NCBI RefSeq assembly: GCF_000739775.1
Contig: NZ_BBJH01000003.1
Coordinates: forward strand, 124,001 to 188,000
Direction of reading: 5' to 3'
Origin: Paraburkholderia heleia NBRC 101817
GTDB taxonomy: Bacteria; Pseudomonadota; Gammaproteobacteria; Burkholderiales; Burkholderiaceae
DNA length: 64,000 bases
This document shows positions 36,846-47,981 of the stretch, one piece after another; within the stretch, counting starts at the first letter, position 1; every line of letters begins with the position of its first letter. The notes under the pieces are model-generated. The model was given only the letters and a program-made list of their open reading frames with translations. It did no database searches and had not been told where the DNA came from. Made by a program: the position numbers and the translations under genes.

Positions 36846-38315
36846 TCAGAAAACGGGCTGATACGGTCCCAGTTCCACCTGGACGGATTTGAGGCGCGTG
36901 TAGTGCTCGAGCGTGGTGATGCCGTTTTCGCGGCCCACGCCCGACTGCTTGTAGCCGCCCACGGGCATTTCGGCGGGCGACTCGCCCCACGTGTTGATCC
37001 AGCAAATGCCGGCTTCGAGCCGATGAATGACGCGGTGCGCGCGAGCGAGGCTTTCGGTCACGACGCCGGCGGCCAGACCGTACAGCGATTCGTTGGCGCG
37101 TGCGATCACTTCGGCTTCGTTAGCGAAGGCGAGAATGCTCATCACCGGGCCGAAGATCTCCTCCTGCACGATGCGCATGTCGTCGCGGCAACCGGAAAAT
37201 ACGGTGGGCTGCACGTACTGCCCGTGCGCGAAACCGCCCTGCGTGAGGCGCGCGCCGCCCGCGATCAGCCGCGCGCCTTCGCGCTTGCCGCTTTCGATAT
37301 AGCCGAGCACCTTGTCGAGCTGCGCGGCGCTCGCGAGCGGTCCGAAGTTGGTGGCGGGATCGGTGGGGTTGCCTACGCGGATGCGCTTCACGCGTTCGAG
37401 CACCCGCGCCTCGAATGCGGCAATCACCGATTGATGGACGAACACGCGCGTGCCGTTGGTGCACACCTGGCCGGCGCTGAAGAAGTTGGCGGTCACGGCG
37501 ATATCGGCGGCGCGCTCGAGGTCGGCGTCTTCGAAGACGATGAGCGGCGACTTGCCGCCCAGTTCCATTGTGACTTCCTTGAGCGTGGAACCGCCCGCGG
37601 CCGCCATGACCTTCTTGCCCGTTTCGACGCCGCCCGTAAACGAAATCTTCTCGATACCGGGATGCACGCTCAGCATGGCGCCCACGCGGCCGTCGCCATG
37701 GACCACGTTGAACACGCCGGGCGGCACGCCTGCCTCGATATAGATCTCCGCGAGTTTCGTGGCCGAAAGCGGGGTGATCTCGCTCGGCTTGAAGATCATC
37801 GCGTTGCCGGCGGCAAGCGCGGGCGCCGATTTCCAGCAGGCGATCTGCAACGGATAGTTCCATGCGCCGATGCCCGCCGTGACGCCCAGCGGCTCGCGCC
37901 GCGTGTAGACGAACGAGCTCTCGCGCAGCGGGATCTGCTGGCCCTCGAGCGCGGGTGCGAGGCCCGCGTAGTACTCGATCACGTCGGCGCCCGTGGCGAT
38001 GTCCACACTGCGCGTTTCGGCGATGGGCTTGCCCGTGTCGCGGGTTTCGAGCGCCGCGAGTTCGTCGTTGCGCTCGCGCAGCAGCTCGACCGCGCGCCGC
38101 AGCACGCGCGAGCGCTGCATGGCCGTCATGGCGGCCCACACGCGCTGGCCGGCTCGCGCCGATTGAACGGCGCGGTCGATGTCGGCGGCGCTCGCTTGCT
38201 GCACCGTGGCGAGCCTGGCGCAGGTGGCGGGATCGTAGGTGTCGAACGTCTCGCCGCTGGTGGCGTCGCGATAGGCGCCGCCGATGAAGAGGCGTTGCAG
38301 GGGAAAGAGGGACAT
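36846..38315 (-). CDS. betB: Betaine aldehyde dehydrogenase
   Basis: A 489-residue NAD(P)-dependent aldehyde dehydrogenase that turns betaine aldehyde into glycine betaine. Motifs: [30 protein letters not shown]-type [21 protein letters not shown], catalytic Glu in [19 protein letters not shown], catalytic Cys in [14 protein letters not shown] and C-terminal [13 protein letters not shown], all of the BetB kind. It is the middle gene of betI-betB-betA, 19 bp from betI. Confidence 0.95.
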   Translation of the reverse strand: MSLFPLQRLFIGGAYRDATSGETFDTYDPATCARLATVQQASAADIDRAVQSARAGQRVWAAMTAMQRSRVLRRAVELLRERNDELAALETRDTGKPIAETRSVDIATGADVIEYYAGLAPALEGQQIPLRESSFVYTRREPLGVTAGIGAWNYPLQIACWKSAPALAAGNAMIFKPSEITPLSATKLAEIYIEAGVPPGVFNVVHGDGRVGAMLSVHPGIEKISFTGGVETGKKVMAAAGGSTLKEVTMELGGKSPLIVFEDADLERAADIAVTANFFSAGQVCTNGTRVFVHQSVIAAFEARVLERVKRIRVGNPTDPATNFGPLASAAQLDKVLGYIESGKREGARLIAGGARLTQGGFAHGQYVQPTVFSGCRDDMRIVQEEIFGPVMSILAFANEAEVIARANESLYGLAAGVVTESLARAHRVIHRLEAGICWINTWGESPAEMPVGGYKQSGVGRENGITTLEHYTRLKSVQVELGPYQPVF

Positions 38316-38334
38316 CGCTTGGCTCCGGGCCGGG

Positions 38335-38949
38335 TTATTTGGCCGACTTGCCTGAGCGCGGCTTGGCGCGCGCCTCGAGCAGCAGGTCGATGTAGTCGTT
38401 GGCCACGCGCAGCGCGGCCTTCGTGTCGAACGGTTCGCCCGTGAGCGCGCCGCGCAGCCAGAGGCCGTCGATCAGGGCGGCGAGTCCGCTTGCGGCGCGC
38501 CGCGCCGCAGCGCCTGGCAACACCTTCTCGAACTCCGCGCAGAGGTTCGAATGGAGCCGCCGCGTGTTGACGCGCTGCAGCCGCCGCAGCGCGGGCTGAT
38601 GCATGCTCTCGGTCCAGAACGCGAGCCACGTCTTCATGACGGGCGCGTTCACCTGCGAGACGTCGAAATTGGCCGCGACGATGGCGCGCAAGCGCGCGCG
38701 CGGTTCGTCTTTCGCGGCGAGGCGACGCCGCACCGTGGCCTCCCAGAGGTCGTGCAGCACGTGACGCATGGTGGCTTCGAGCAGACCGTCCTTGCCGCCG
38801 AAATAGTGACTGACGATGCCCGTGGAAATCTTCGCGTGTTGCGCGACCGTGGCGAGCGTCGTGCCGGAGAGACCCGACTCGTCGATCGATTGCAGGGTGG
38901 CGTCGATGAGTTGCGCGCGGCGCACGTCGCGCATTCCGATCTTGGGCAT
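38335..38949 (-). CDS. betI: Choline-responsive TetR-family repressor BetI
   Basis: A 204-residue repressor. N-terminus [26 protein letters not shown] and helix-turn-helix [31 protein letters not shown] are diagnostic. The ligand domain contains [22 protein letters not shown] start at 38949, the usual BetI start; an ATG two codons earlier is possible and neither has a strong ribosome site. The BetI-type palindrome at 38996-39009 lies 47 bp upstream, giving autorepression of betIBA until choline is present. Confidence 0.94.
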   Translation of the reverse strand: MPKIGMRDVRRAQLIDATLQSIDESGLSGTTLATVAQHAKISTGIVSHYFGGKDGLLEATMRHVLHDLWEATVRRRLAAKDEPRARLRAIVAANFDVSQVNAPVMKTWLAFWTESMHQPALRRLQRVNTRRLHSNLCAEFEKVLPGAAARRAASGLAALIDGLWLRGALTGEPFDTKAALRVANDYIDLLLEARAKPRSGKSAK

Positions 38950-38995
38950 GGTCATTCCGGACGATTCGGGGAGGTTTCCACTCTAGGTATTTTTT

Positions 38996-39009
38996 ATTGA
39001 ATGTTCAAT
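38996..39009. promoter_or_regulatory. BetI operator upstream of betI
   Basis: ATTGAATGTTCAAT is a 14-bp palindrome in an AT-rich stretch just before betI, with a partial extra copy (TCAATCAATAAA) beside it. It matches the site before choX. Confidence 0.75.
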
Positions 39010-39152
39010 CAATAAAAACGTAGAAATGGCGGGATCGACGGATTTTACAAAGTCCGCGTCGGATTATCGATGATGGCGTCTCCGGAACCCCCACGAAGCC
39101 CGGCCAGATAACGGGTTGCGCCTGTTTTACAGGGGTTTTTCTGCCGCTGGCG

Positions 39153-39179
39153 TGTCGCGTTAGCGCCAGCGCGTGTCGT
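39153..39179 (+). promoter_or_regulatory. 21-bp-spaced direct repeat upstream of the porin gene (candidate GbdR site)
   Basis: Half-sites TGTCGC (39153) and TGTCGT (39174) start exactly 21 bp apart with GCGCCA between them at the position where choX has GCGCAA. The distance to the porin ATG is 122 bp from the second half-site. Confidence 0.55.
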
Positions 39180-39295
39180 GTCTGCGCAAGTCGGGCGAGA
39201 TTTGGACTTGTACGTTTTGATCCACCGCGCAAGGCGCCATGCGTTCCCGGCGCGGCCCGACAACCTGTATCGCCAGACCAGAGAGACCCGACACC

Positions 39296-40438
39296 ATGAG
39301 AAAACTGAATGCGGTGGCACTGAGCGGCATTGCGGCGGCATTGAGCGCTGTTTCGACCGCAAGCCACGCCCAAAGCAGCGTCACCCTGTACGGGATCGTC
39401 GACGCGGGCGTGACCTACGTGAGCAATGCGGGCGGCTCGCATCAAGTGAAGTTCGACGATGGCATTGCGCAGGCGAACCGCTGGGGTCTCAAGGGCACCG
39501 AGGACCTCGGCGGCGGCCTGAAAGCCGTGTTCCAGCTGGAAAGCGGCTTTCACCTCGGCAACGGACAGCTCGCCAACGGCGGCTCGCTTTTCGGCCGTCT
39601 GGCTTATGTCGGACTCCAGAACGATTGGGGCACGCTCACGTTCGGCAATCAGGCCGACATGACGCAGGAGTTCGTCTACCTCTACAACGTCACGGCGTGG
39701 GCGAGCGGCTACGCGATCAACCAGGGCGACTTCGACCGCATGAACGGCGACCATCTGCCGAACGCCGTGAAATTCATGTCGAACACGTTCGGCGGATTCC
39801 AGTTCGGCGGCATGTACTCGTTCAGCAACACGCCCGGCGACTTCCACACCGGCAGCGCCTGGAGCGTGGGCGCGCAGTACCAGAACGGCCCGTTCGCGAT
39901 GGGCACCGCCTACACACAGCTGAACAACCCGTCGGGCATTTACGCGTTCGACCCGTACAACATGATCGGCGTGCGCACGTTCTTCGGCAGGCCGACCGTC
40001 AGCGTCGACCCTGCTACGGGCGCGGTGAGCTCGCTCTATTCGGAGACACCGTTCCCCGTGGACAAGCAGGCCACCTTCGGCGCGGGCGCGAGCTACGCCA
40101 TCGGCGACGTCACGCTCATGGGCGCTTTCACGTACACGCAGATCAAGGCGTTCGGCCAGAGCGAGCACATGCAGGTGGGCGAGGGCGGCGCGAACTGGCA
40201 GGTGACGCCCGCGTTCAGCGTGGCGGGCGGCTACCAGTACACCCACTTCGACGGCCATCACTGGAACCAGATTTCGGCGGGGCTGCATTACCTGCTTTCG
40301 AAAACCACGGACGTCTATCTCTCGGGCGACTGGCTCAAGGCCTCGCAGGGTGTGGATGCAGTGATCGGCTACAGCTTCACGCCGTCTTCCACCACGACGC
40401 AGGCCGACGTGCGTATTGGCTTGCGCCACTCGTTCTGA
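39296..40438 (+). CDS. Gram-negative porin (OmpC-like, Burkholderiaceae type)
   Basis: A 380-residue outer-membrane trimeric porin. Signal peptide: [25 protein letters not shown]. The mature start [19 protein letters not shown], the internal [24 protein letters not shown] and the terminal Phe in LRHSF are those of the 16-strand betaproteobacterial porins. Its place between betIBA and sdaA and the candidate GbdR site upstream suggest it admits choline or betaine under the same control; porin selectivity cannot be read directly. Confidence 0.92.
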   Translation: MRKLNAVALSGIAAALSAVSTASHAQSSVTLYGIVDAGVTYVSNAGGSHQVKFDDGIAQANRWGLKGTEDLGGGLKAVFQLESGFHLGNGQLANGGSLFGRLAYVGLQNDWGTLTFGNQADMTQEFVYLYNVTAWASGYAINQGDFDRMNGDHLPNAVKFMSNTFGGFQFGGMYSFSNTPGDFHTGSAWSVGAQYQNGPFAMGTAYTQLNNPSGIYAFDPYNMIGVRTFFGRPTVSVDPATGAVSSLYSETPFPVDKQATFGAGASYAIGDVTLMGAFTYTQIKAFGQSEHMQVGEGGANWQVTPAFSVAGGYQYTHFDGHHWNQISAGLHYLLSKTTDVYLSGDWLKASQGVDAVIGYSFTPSSTTTQADVRIGLRHSF

Positions 40439-40641
40439 GCGGGCGGAGAGCGTTTCTTCGCCGCAAACACCTCGGGAAAACCCGCGGTAAAGGCCATGCG
40501 TTGCGCCCGCCAGGGTCGGCGCAAGCCCCCGCTGGCGCGGCCGTCCAACGGCGATGGCGTTTTTGTTCTATCGGCTGCCATGGCCTCTTTGGTCTACTTG
40601 TACCCAAGCTCATCCATGCGCTCAGCGCGAAGGGAAGTCAG

Positions 40642-42027
<1,386 letters not shown>

Positions 42028-42065
42028 CGGAAGCTAATGGTAACGCGCAACAAGGGGTCCGCGAG

Positions 42066-43310
42066 ATGAGCCGCTATTCGATATTCAGTCTGTTCCGCAA
42101 CGGGTTGTCGTATCACGAGAACTGGGAGCGACAGTGGAGAAGCCCGGAGCCGAAGAAGGAGTACGACGTGGTGATCGTCGGCGGCGGCGGGCATGGTCTC
42201 GCAACGGCCTACTATCTCGCGAAAGAGCACGGCGTGAAGAACGTCGCGATTCTGGAGAAAGGCTGGATCGGCGGCGGCAACACGGCGCGCAACACGACCA
42301 TCGTGCGCTCGAACTATCTGTGGGACGAGTCGGCGGCGCTCTATGAGAAAGCGATGAAGCTCTGGGAAGGGCTCTCGCAGGACCTCAACTACAACGTGAT
42401 GTTCAGCCAGCGCGGCGTGATGAATCTCGCGCACACGCTGCAGGACGTGCGCGATACCGAGCGCCGCGTGAACGCGAACCGCCTGAACGGCGTGGACGCG
42501 GAATTCCTCACGCCCGAGCAGATCAAGGAAATCGAGCCGACCATCAACCTGAACAGCCGATACCCCGTGCTGGGCGCGTCGATCCAGCGCCGCGCGGGTG
42601 TGGCGCGCCACGACGCGGTGGCGTGGGGCTTCGCGCGCGGCGCGGACCAGCACGGCGTGGACATCATCCAGAACTGCCAGGTGACGGGGATTCGCCGCGA
42701 CGGCGCGCGCGTGACCGGGGTGGATACGTCGAAGGGGTTCATCAAGGCGAAGAAGGTCGCCGTGGTGGCGGCGGGCAACACCACGACGCTCGCGGACATG
42801 GCCGGCGTGCGCCTGCCGCTGGAAAGTCATCCGCTGCAGGCGCTGGTGTCGGAGCCGATCAAGCCGGTTGTGAACACCGTGATCATGTCGAACGCGGTGC
42901 ACGCCTATATCAGCCAGTCCGACAAGGGCGACCTCGTGATCGGCGCGGGCGTGGACCAGTACACCGGTTTTGGCCAGCGCGGCAGCTTCCACATCATCGA
43001 GGGCACGTTGCAGGCCATCGTCGAAATGTTCCCGGTGTTCTCGCGCGTGCGCATGAACCGGCAGTGGGGCGGCATCGTCGACGTTTCGCCGGACGCCTGC
43101 CCGATCATCAGCAAGACCGACGTGAAAGGTCTCTATTTCAACTGCGGCTGGGGTACCGGCGGCTTCAAGGCGACGCCGGGCTCGGGCTGGGTGTTCGCTC
43201 ACACCATTGCGAAGGACGAACCGCATCCGCTCAACGCGCCGTTCTCGCTGGACCGCTTCTATACCGGCCATCTGATCGACGAGCACGGCGCAGCCGCTGT
43301 CGCACACTAG
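42066..43310 (+). CDS. soxB: Heterotetrameric sarcosine oxidase, beta subunit
   Basis: A 414-residue flavoprotein subunit that binds the covalent FMN and noncovalent FAD and oxidises sarcosine to glycine. N-terminus [55 protein letters not shown]; then [23 protein letters not shown], and [21 protein letters not shown] near the end. I start at 42066; the earlier in-frame ATG overlaps sdaA. First of soxB-soxD-soxA-soxG. Confidence 0.95.
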   Translation: MSRYSIFSLFRNGLSYHENWERQWRSPEPKKEYDVVIVGGGGHGLATAYYLAKEHGVKNVAILEKGWIGGGNTARNTTIVRSNYLWDESAALYEKAMKLWEGLSQDLNYNVMFSQRGVMNLAHTLQDVRDTERRVNANRLNGVDAEFLTPEQIKEIEPTINLNSRYPVLGASIQRRAGVARHDAVAWGFARGADQHGVDIIQNCQVTGIRRDGARVTGVDTSKGFIKAKKVAVVAAGNTTTLADMAGVRLPLESHPLQALVSEPIKPVVNTVIMSNAVHAYISQSDKGDLVIGAGVDQYTGFGQRGSFHIIEGTLQAIVEMFPVFSRVRMNRQWGGIVDVSPDACPIISKTDVKGLYFNCGWGTGGFKATPGSGWVFAHTIAKDEPHPLNAPFSLDRFYTGHLIDEHGAAAVAH

Positions 43311-43380
43311 GCAACTTCGTTGCATGGGACCAGAGTAAGGCGCCGAAGCGCCAGCTCTGGTCGAGAGAGGAGATCCAGAC

Positions 43381-43683
43381 ATGTTAATCATTGAATGCCC
43401 GTGGTGCGGTCCCCGCGCCGAAATCGAGTTCACCTGCGGCGGCGAAGCCGACATTGCGCGCCCGCTCGAGACCGACAAGCTCACCGACGAGGAATGGGGC
43501 GACTACCTCTTCATGCGTCACAACCCGCGCGGCGTGCACAAGGAGCAGTGGCTGCACGCGCAGGGTTGCCGCCGCTGGTTCAAGGCGACGCGCGACACCG
43601 TCACCTACGAGATTCAGTGTTACGAGACCTTCGGCGCGGCAAACGAAGCGCAGGGCAACAAGCAAGGGAGCACGCAGCGATGA
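43381..43683 (+). CDS. soxD: Sarcosine oxidase, delta subunit
   Basis: A 100-residue zinc-binding subunit. CPWCGPRAEIEFTCGGEA holds three cysteines, and the HAQGCRRWF segment supplies His/Cys; EEWGDYLFMRHNPRGVHKEQWLHAQG is the SoxD consensus. Its stop overlaps the soxA start (ATGA), indicating coupled translation. Confidence 0.94.
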   Translation: MLIIECPWCGPRAEIEFTCGGEADIARPLETDKLTDEEWGDYLFMRHNPRGVHKEQWLHAQGCRRWFKATRDTVTYEIQCYETFGAANEAQGNKQGSTQR

Positions 43684-46600
43684 GCCAGAAGAACCGCCTC
43701 GGCGCCGGTGGGCGCGTGAACCGCGCGATTCCGCTTAACTTTACGTTCAACGGCCGCACGTACCAGGGCTTCCAGGGCGACACGCTCGCCTCGGCGCTGC
43801 TCGCCAACGACGTGCATTTCGTGGCGCGCAGCTTCAAGTACCACCGCCCGCGCGGCATCATGACTGCGGACGTGGCCGAGCCGAACGCTATCGTGCAACT
43901 GGAGCGCGGCGCCTATACGGTGCCCAATGCACGCGCGACCGAGGTCGAGTTGTACCAGGGCCTCATTGCTACGAGCGTGAACGCCGAGCCCAGCCTGGAA
44001 AACGACCGCATGGCGATCAACCAGAAGTTCTCGCGCTTTCTGCCTGCGGGCTTCTATTACAAGACCTTCATGTGGCCGCGCAAATGGTGGCCGAAATACG
44101 AGGAAAAGATTCGCGACGCCGCAGGTCTCGGCAAGGCGCCCGAAGTGCGCGACGCCGACCGCTACGACAAATGCTTCGCGCATTGCGACGTGCTCGTGAT
44201 CGGCGGCGGGCCCGCCGGTCTCGCGGCCGCGCATACGGCCGGCGCAACCGGCGCGCGCGTGATCCTGGTGGACGACCAGCGCGAACTGGGCGGCAGCCTG
44301 CTGTCGTGCAAGGCCGATATCGATGGCCGCCCCGCGCTCCACTGGGTCGAGAAGATCGAGGCCGAACTCAAGCAGATGCCCGATGTGAAGATCCTGTCGC
44401 GCAGCACGGCGTTCGGCTATCAGGATCACAATCTCGTGACGGTGACGCAGCGTTTGACCGAGCATCTGCCGGTTTCCACGCGCCAGGGTACGCGCGAGCT
44501 GTTGTGGAAAATCCGCGCCAAACGCGTGATTCTCGCGACGGGTGCGCACGAGCGTCCCATCGTGTTCGGCAACAACGATCTGCCGGGCATCATGCTGGCA
44601 TCGGCAGTATCGACGTATATCCATCGCTACGGCGTGCTGCCGGGCCGTAATGCGGTCGTGTTCACGAACAACGATGCGGGCTACCGTTGTGCGCTCGACC
44701 TGAAGGCGTGCGGTGCGAGCGTCACGGTCGTCGATGCGCGCACCCAGGGCAACGGCGCATTGCAGGCCGCCGCCCGCCGCCAGGGCGTGAAGGTGATGTA
44801 CAACGCGGCCATCAACTGTGCGCACGGCAAGCAGCGTGTGAGTTCGGTCGATGTAGTCGGCTACACGAACGGGCAAGCCGGCGCGCAGCAGGCTACGCTC
44901 GCTTGCGATCTCGTTGCCGTGTCGGGCGGCTTCAGCCCTGTTCTGCACCTCTTTGCGCAGTCGGGCGGCAAGGCGCACTGGAGCGACGCGAAGGCGTGCT
45001 TCATGCCGGGCAAGCGCATGCAGGAGGAAGTGAGCGTTGGCGCGGCGGTGGGCGAATTCGGCCTGGCCCGCGCGCTCACACAGGGCGTGGACGGCGGCAT
45101 CGACGCGGTGAAGTCGCTCGGCTTCCCGCTCAAGCGGCCCGTCGTGCCGAGGGCCGCCGAGGTCGAGGAAACGCCGCTTCAGGCGCTGTGGCTCGTGGGC
45201 AACCGCAAGGATGCGGTGCGCGGTCCGAAGCAATTCGTCGACTTCCAGAACGACGTTTCGGCCGCGGACATTCTGCTCGCGGCACGCGAAGGCTTCGAGT
45301 CGGTCGAGCACGTGAAGCGCTATACGGCCATGGGCTTCGGCACCGACCAGGGCAAGCTCGGCAATATCAACGGCATGGCGATTCTCGCCGGCGCGCTCGG
45401 CAAGACGATTCCCGAAACAGGCACGACGACGTTCCGCCCGAACTACACGCCCGTCACGTTCGGCACGTTCGCGGGGCGCGAACTGGGTGACATGCTCGAC
45501 CCCATCCGCAAGACCTGCATTCACGAGTGGCACGTGCAGCATGGCGCAGAGTTCGAGGACGTGGGCAACTGGAAGCGCCCGTGGTACTACCCGAAGAGCG
45601 GGGAGAATCTGCATGCGGCCGTGAAGCGCGAGTGTCTTGCCGTGCGCAACAGCGTCGGCATTCTCGATGCATCCACGCTGGGCAAGATCGACATTCAAGG
45701 CCCCGACGCGGCAAAGCTGCTCAACTGGGTCTATACGAACCCGTGGCTCAAGCTCGAAGTGGGCAAGTGCCGTTACGGCCTGATGCTCGACGAAAACGGC
45801 ATGGTGTTCGACGACGGCGTGACGGTGCGCCTCGGTGAGCAGCACTACATGATGACCACCACCACGGGCGGCGCGGCGCGCGTGCTCACGTGGCTCGAAC
45901 GCTGGCTGCAGACCGAGTGGCCCGACATGAAGGTGCGTCTTGCCTCCGTCACCGACCACTGGGCGACTTTCGCCGTGGTCGGCCCGAAGAGCCGCAAGGT
46001 ACTGCAGAAGGTATGCAAGGACATCGACTTCGACAATGCCGCGTTCCCGTTCATGTCGTATCGCAACGGCACGGTCGCGGGCGTGAAGTCGCGCGTCATG
46101 CGTATCAGCTTCTCGGGCGAGCTGGCCTATGAAGTGAACGTGCCGGCCAATGCGGGCCGCGCCGTATGGGAAGCGCTGATGGAAGCCGGCGCCGGGTTCG
46201 ACATCACGCCGTACGGCACGGAAACAATGCACGTGCTGCGCGCGGAGAAGGGCTACATCATCGTGGGCCAGGACACGGACGGCTCGGTCACGCCTTTCGA
46301 TCTTGGCATGGGCGGTCTCGTCTCGCAGACGAAGGACTTCCTCGGCCGCCGCTCGCTCAAGCGCTCGGACACCGCGAAGGAAAACCGCAAGCAGTTCGTC
46401 GGACTGCTAACCGACGACGCGCAGTACGTGCTGCCTGAAGGCGGCCAGATCGTCGCGCCCGATGCGCAAGCGCGCGCCGACGGCACGACGCCGATGATCG
46501 GCCACGTGACGTCGAGCTACTACAGTCCGATTCTCAAGCGCTCCATCGCGCTCGCGGTGGTGAAGGGCGGTTTGAACAAGATGGGTGAGCACGTGGTGAT

Positions 46601-46688
46601 TCCCATGGCCGATGGCCGGCGGGTGAGGGCGCAGATCGCCAGCCCGATTTTCTACGACACGGAAGGAGTGCGTCAGCATGTTGAATGA
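43680..46688 (+). CDS. soxA: Sarcosine oxidase, alpha subunit
   Basis: A 1002-residue subunit. The N-terminal part is a 2Fe-2S-ferredoxin-like fold without cluster cysteines (LNFTFNGRTYQGFQGDTLASALLAN), the middle is an FAD/NAD module (VLVIGGGPAGLAAAHTAGATGARVILVD; VILATGAHERP), and the last 380 residues are a GcvT-like aminomethyltransferase domain that uses tetrahydrofolate to trap the methyl carbon (TPYGTETMHVLRAEKGY). Full length for the family. It overlaps soxD by 4 bp and soxG by 11 bp. Confidence 0.95.
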   Translation: MSQKNRLGAGGRVNRAIPLNFTFNGRTYQGFQGDTLASALLANDVHFVARSFKYHRPRGIMTADVAEPNAIVQLERGAYTVPNARATEVELYQGLIATSVNAEPSLENDRMAINQKFSRFLPAGFYYKTFMWPRKWWPKYEEKIRDAAGLGKAPEVRDADRYDKCFAHCDVLVIGGGPAGLAAAHTAGATGARVILVDDQRELGGSLLSCKADIDGRPALHWVEKIEAELKQMPDVKILSRSTAFGYQDHNLVTVTQRLTEHLPVSTRQGTRELLWKIRAKRVILATGAHERPIVFGNNDLPGIMLASAVSTYIHRYGVLPGRNAVVFTNNDAGYRCALDLKACGASVTVVDARTQGNGALQAAARRQGVKVMYNAAINCAHGKQRVSSVDVVGYTNGQAGAQQATLACDLVAVSGGFSPVLHLFAQSGGKAHWSDAKACFMPGKRMQEEVSVGAAVGEFGLARALTQGVDGGIDAVKSLGFPLKRPVVPRAAEVEETPLQALWLVGNRKDAVRGPKQFVDFQNDVSAADILLAAREGFESVEHVKRYTAMGFGTDQGKLGNINGMAILAGALGKTIPETGTTTFRPNYTPVTFGTFAGRELGDMLDPIRKTCIHEWHVQHGAEFEDVGNWKRPWYYPKSGENLHAAVKRECLAVRNSVGILDASTLGKIDIQGPDAAKLLNWVYTNPWLKLEVGKCRYGLMLDENGMVFDDGVTVRLGEQHYMMTTTTGGAARVLTWLERWLQTEWPDMKVRLASVTDHWATFAVVGPKSRKVLQKVCKDIDFDNAAFPFMSYRNGTVAGVKSRVMRISFSGELAYEVNVPANAGRAVWEALMEAGAGFDITPYGTETMHVLRAEKGYIIVGQDTDGSVTPFDLGMGGLVSQTKDFLGRRSLKRSDTAKENRKQFVGLLTDDAQYVLPEGGQIVAPDAQARADGTTPMIGHVTSSYYSPILKRSIALAVVKGGLNKMGEHVVIPMADGRRVRAQIASPIFYDTEGVRQHVE

Positions 46689-47313
46689 AATGAAAGACCC
46701 CCTGCCGGTCGCAGAGCGCGTCGTCGGCGTGCGCCTGGAATCGCCGCTCGTCGGCGCAACGGATCTGATCAAGGCGCAGGAAGGGCGCGCCTCGAAGGCG
46801 TTCGCCATGCGCGAGCTGCCGTTCCGCGACCTCGTGAACGTGCGCGGCGAATTGAGCGACCCGGCGTTCGTCGCGGCGTTCGCAAGCGTCGTGGGCTGCG
46901 AGCCGCCGCCCGCGCCCAACACCGTCGCGCGCAGCGACCACTACGACGTGCTCTGGCTCGGACCCGACGAATGGCTCGTGCGCTCGCTCGCTGCGGTGCA
47001 AACCGGCATGCTCGAAGCGAAGCTCACCGCCGTGCTCGGCGGCGCATATGCGGCGGCCGTGGATGTGGGCAGCGGCAACACGGTGATCGAGATCGACGGC
47101 ACGCGAGCGCGCGACGTGCTCTCGCGCGGCTGCCCGCTCGATCTGCATCCACGCCTCTTCAAGCCGGGTCAATGCGCGCAGAGCGTGTATTTCAAGGCTT
47201 CGATCGTGCTCATTCCCACGGGCGACGACCGCTTCGAAATGGTCGTGCGCCGCAGCTTCGCCGATTATTTCTGCCGCATCATGGTCGACGCCGCGGCGTC
47301 GGTCGCGCCATGA
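46678..47313 (+). CDS. soxG: Sarcosine oxidase, gamma subunit
   Basis: A 211-residue small subunit with SoxG hallmarks DHYDVLWLGPDEWLV and RDVLSRGCPLDLHPRLFKPGQCAQS, then RRSFADYFCRIMVDAA at the end. GAAGGAG lies inside the 3' end of soxA. Its stop overlaps the folB-like start by the ATGA arrangement. Confidence 0.94.
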   Translation: MLNEMKDPLPVAERVVGVRLESPLVGATDLIKAQEGRASKAFAMRELPFRDLVNVRGELSDPAFVAAFASVVGCEPPPAPNTVARSDHYDVLWLGPDEWLVRSLAAVQTGMLEAKLTAVLGGAYAAAVDVGSGNTVIEIDGTRARDVLSRGCPLDLHPRLFKPGQCAQSVYFKASIVLIPTGDDRFEMVVRRSFADYFCRIMVDAAASVAP

Positions 47314-47807
47314 AGATCGTCGATGCGGCGTTCGAGCCGGCGCTCGGCGCGCTGGGCGCGATCGGTGCGCTCGGTGCTCACGACGAGCCGCGCGGACGCG
47401 GCTGGAGCGTATTCGTCGAAGCGTTGAGTGTGCCGGCGCGCATCGGCATCTACCCGCACGAGCACGGTTCCCCGCAGCCGCTCGTGATCGACGCAGAGCT
47501 GGGTTATCGATGCATGCCGCGCGAAAAGCGTGCGGCGGGCGAAGCCGGCGACTGGATCGACTACGACGGCTACTGCACGCGCCTTGCCGACTTTCTCGGG
47601 CGCAAGCCGCACACGCGGCTGCTCGAAACGCTGGTGGCGGACATGGCTGCGTTTTCGTTTCGCGAATGGCCGGCGCTGGAAACGCTCAGGCTCGCGGTGC
47701 ACAAGCCGAAGATCCGGCCGGGTACTCGGCGCGTGGGCGTGGCGCTCGACTGGACACGCGCCGACTATCGGCAATGGATGCGGGCAGAAGGAGGCGGGCA
47801 GGCGTAG
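47310..47807 (+). CDS. folB: FolB-like dihydroneopterin aldolase of the sarcosine operon
   Basis: A 165-residue protein. Residues about 30-160 are the FolB domain (VFVEALSVPARIGIYPHEHGSPQPLVIDAEL; the Glu equivalent in YPHE and the Lys-rich HKPKIRPG are kept). The first 30 residues are an extra extension containing GALGAIGALGAHDE, from a GC-rich degenerate repeat. Translation is coupled to soxG. A folate-biosynthesis step here makes sense because sarcosine oxidase consumes tetrahydrofolate to form 5,10-methylene-tetrahydrofolate. It is likely a second copy, the housekeeping folB lying elsewhere. Confidence 0.82.
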   Translation: MKIVDAAFEPALGALGAIGALGAHDEPRGRGWSVFVEALSVPARIGIYPHEHGSPQPLVIDAELGYRCMPREKRAAGEAGDWIDYDGYCTRLADFLGRKPHTRLLETLVADMAAFSFREWPALETLRLAVHKPKIRPGTRRVGVALDWTRADYRQWMRAEGGGQA

Positions 47808-47828
47808 CAGACAAGACGCGTAGCCGAA

Positions 47829-47855
47829 TGTCGGCGTAAAGCAAGGGCGCGTCGC
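47829..47855 (+). promoter_or_regulatory. 21-bp-spaced direct repeat upstream of fdhA (candidate GbdR site)
   Basis: Half-sites TGTCGG (47829) and CGTCGC (47850) are 21 bp apart with AGCAA at the place of GCGCAA. It lies 132 bp before the fdhA ATG, just after the folB stop. Confidence 0.5.
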
Positions 47856-47981
47856 TTTTTGCACATCGTCGTATGCGGCGGGCAGGCTACGCTCGAAGCA
47901 TCGTTGTCTTGCGCGGCGTTTGCGCGAGGCAACGCCACTAGCAAGCAGCGTTGCGAGCTGCATCGAACAGGAGACAGCGAG

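Larger units (their letters stand above)
38950..39295. other. Divergent control region between betIBA and the porin gene
   Basis: 346 bp without a gene. It contains a BetI palindrome at 38996-39009 next to the betI side and a 21-bp-spaced YGTCGY repeat at 39153-39179 on the porin side. Nothing else of note. Confidence 0.6.

Noticed and set aside
40501-40580. A further 21-bp-spaced repeat before sdaA
   Set aside because: GGTCGGCGCAAG resembles part of the motif, but no matching half-site lies 21 bp on either side.
43620-46232. An 870-codon open frame on the minus strand
   Set aside because: It lies entirely opposite soxA and shows only low-complexity Arg/His/Ala composition.
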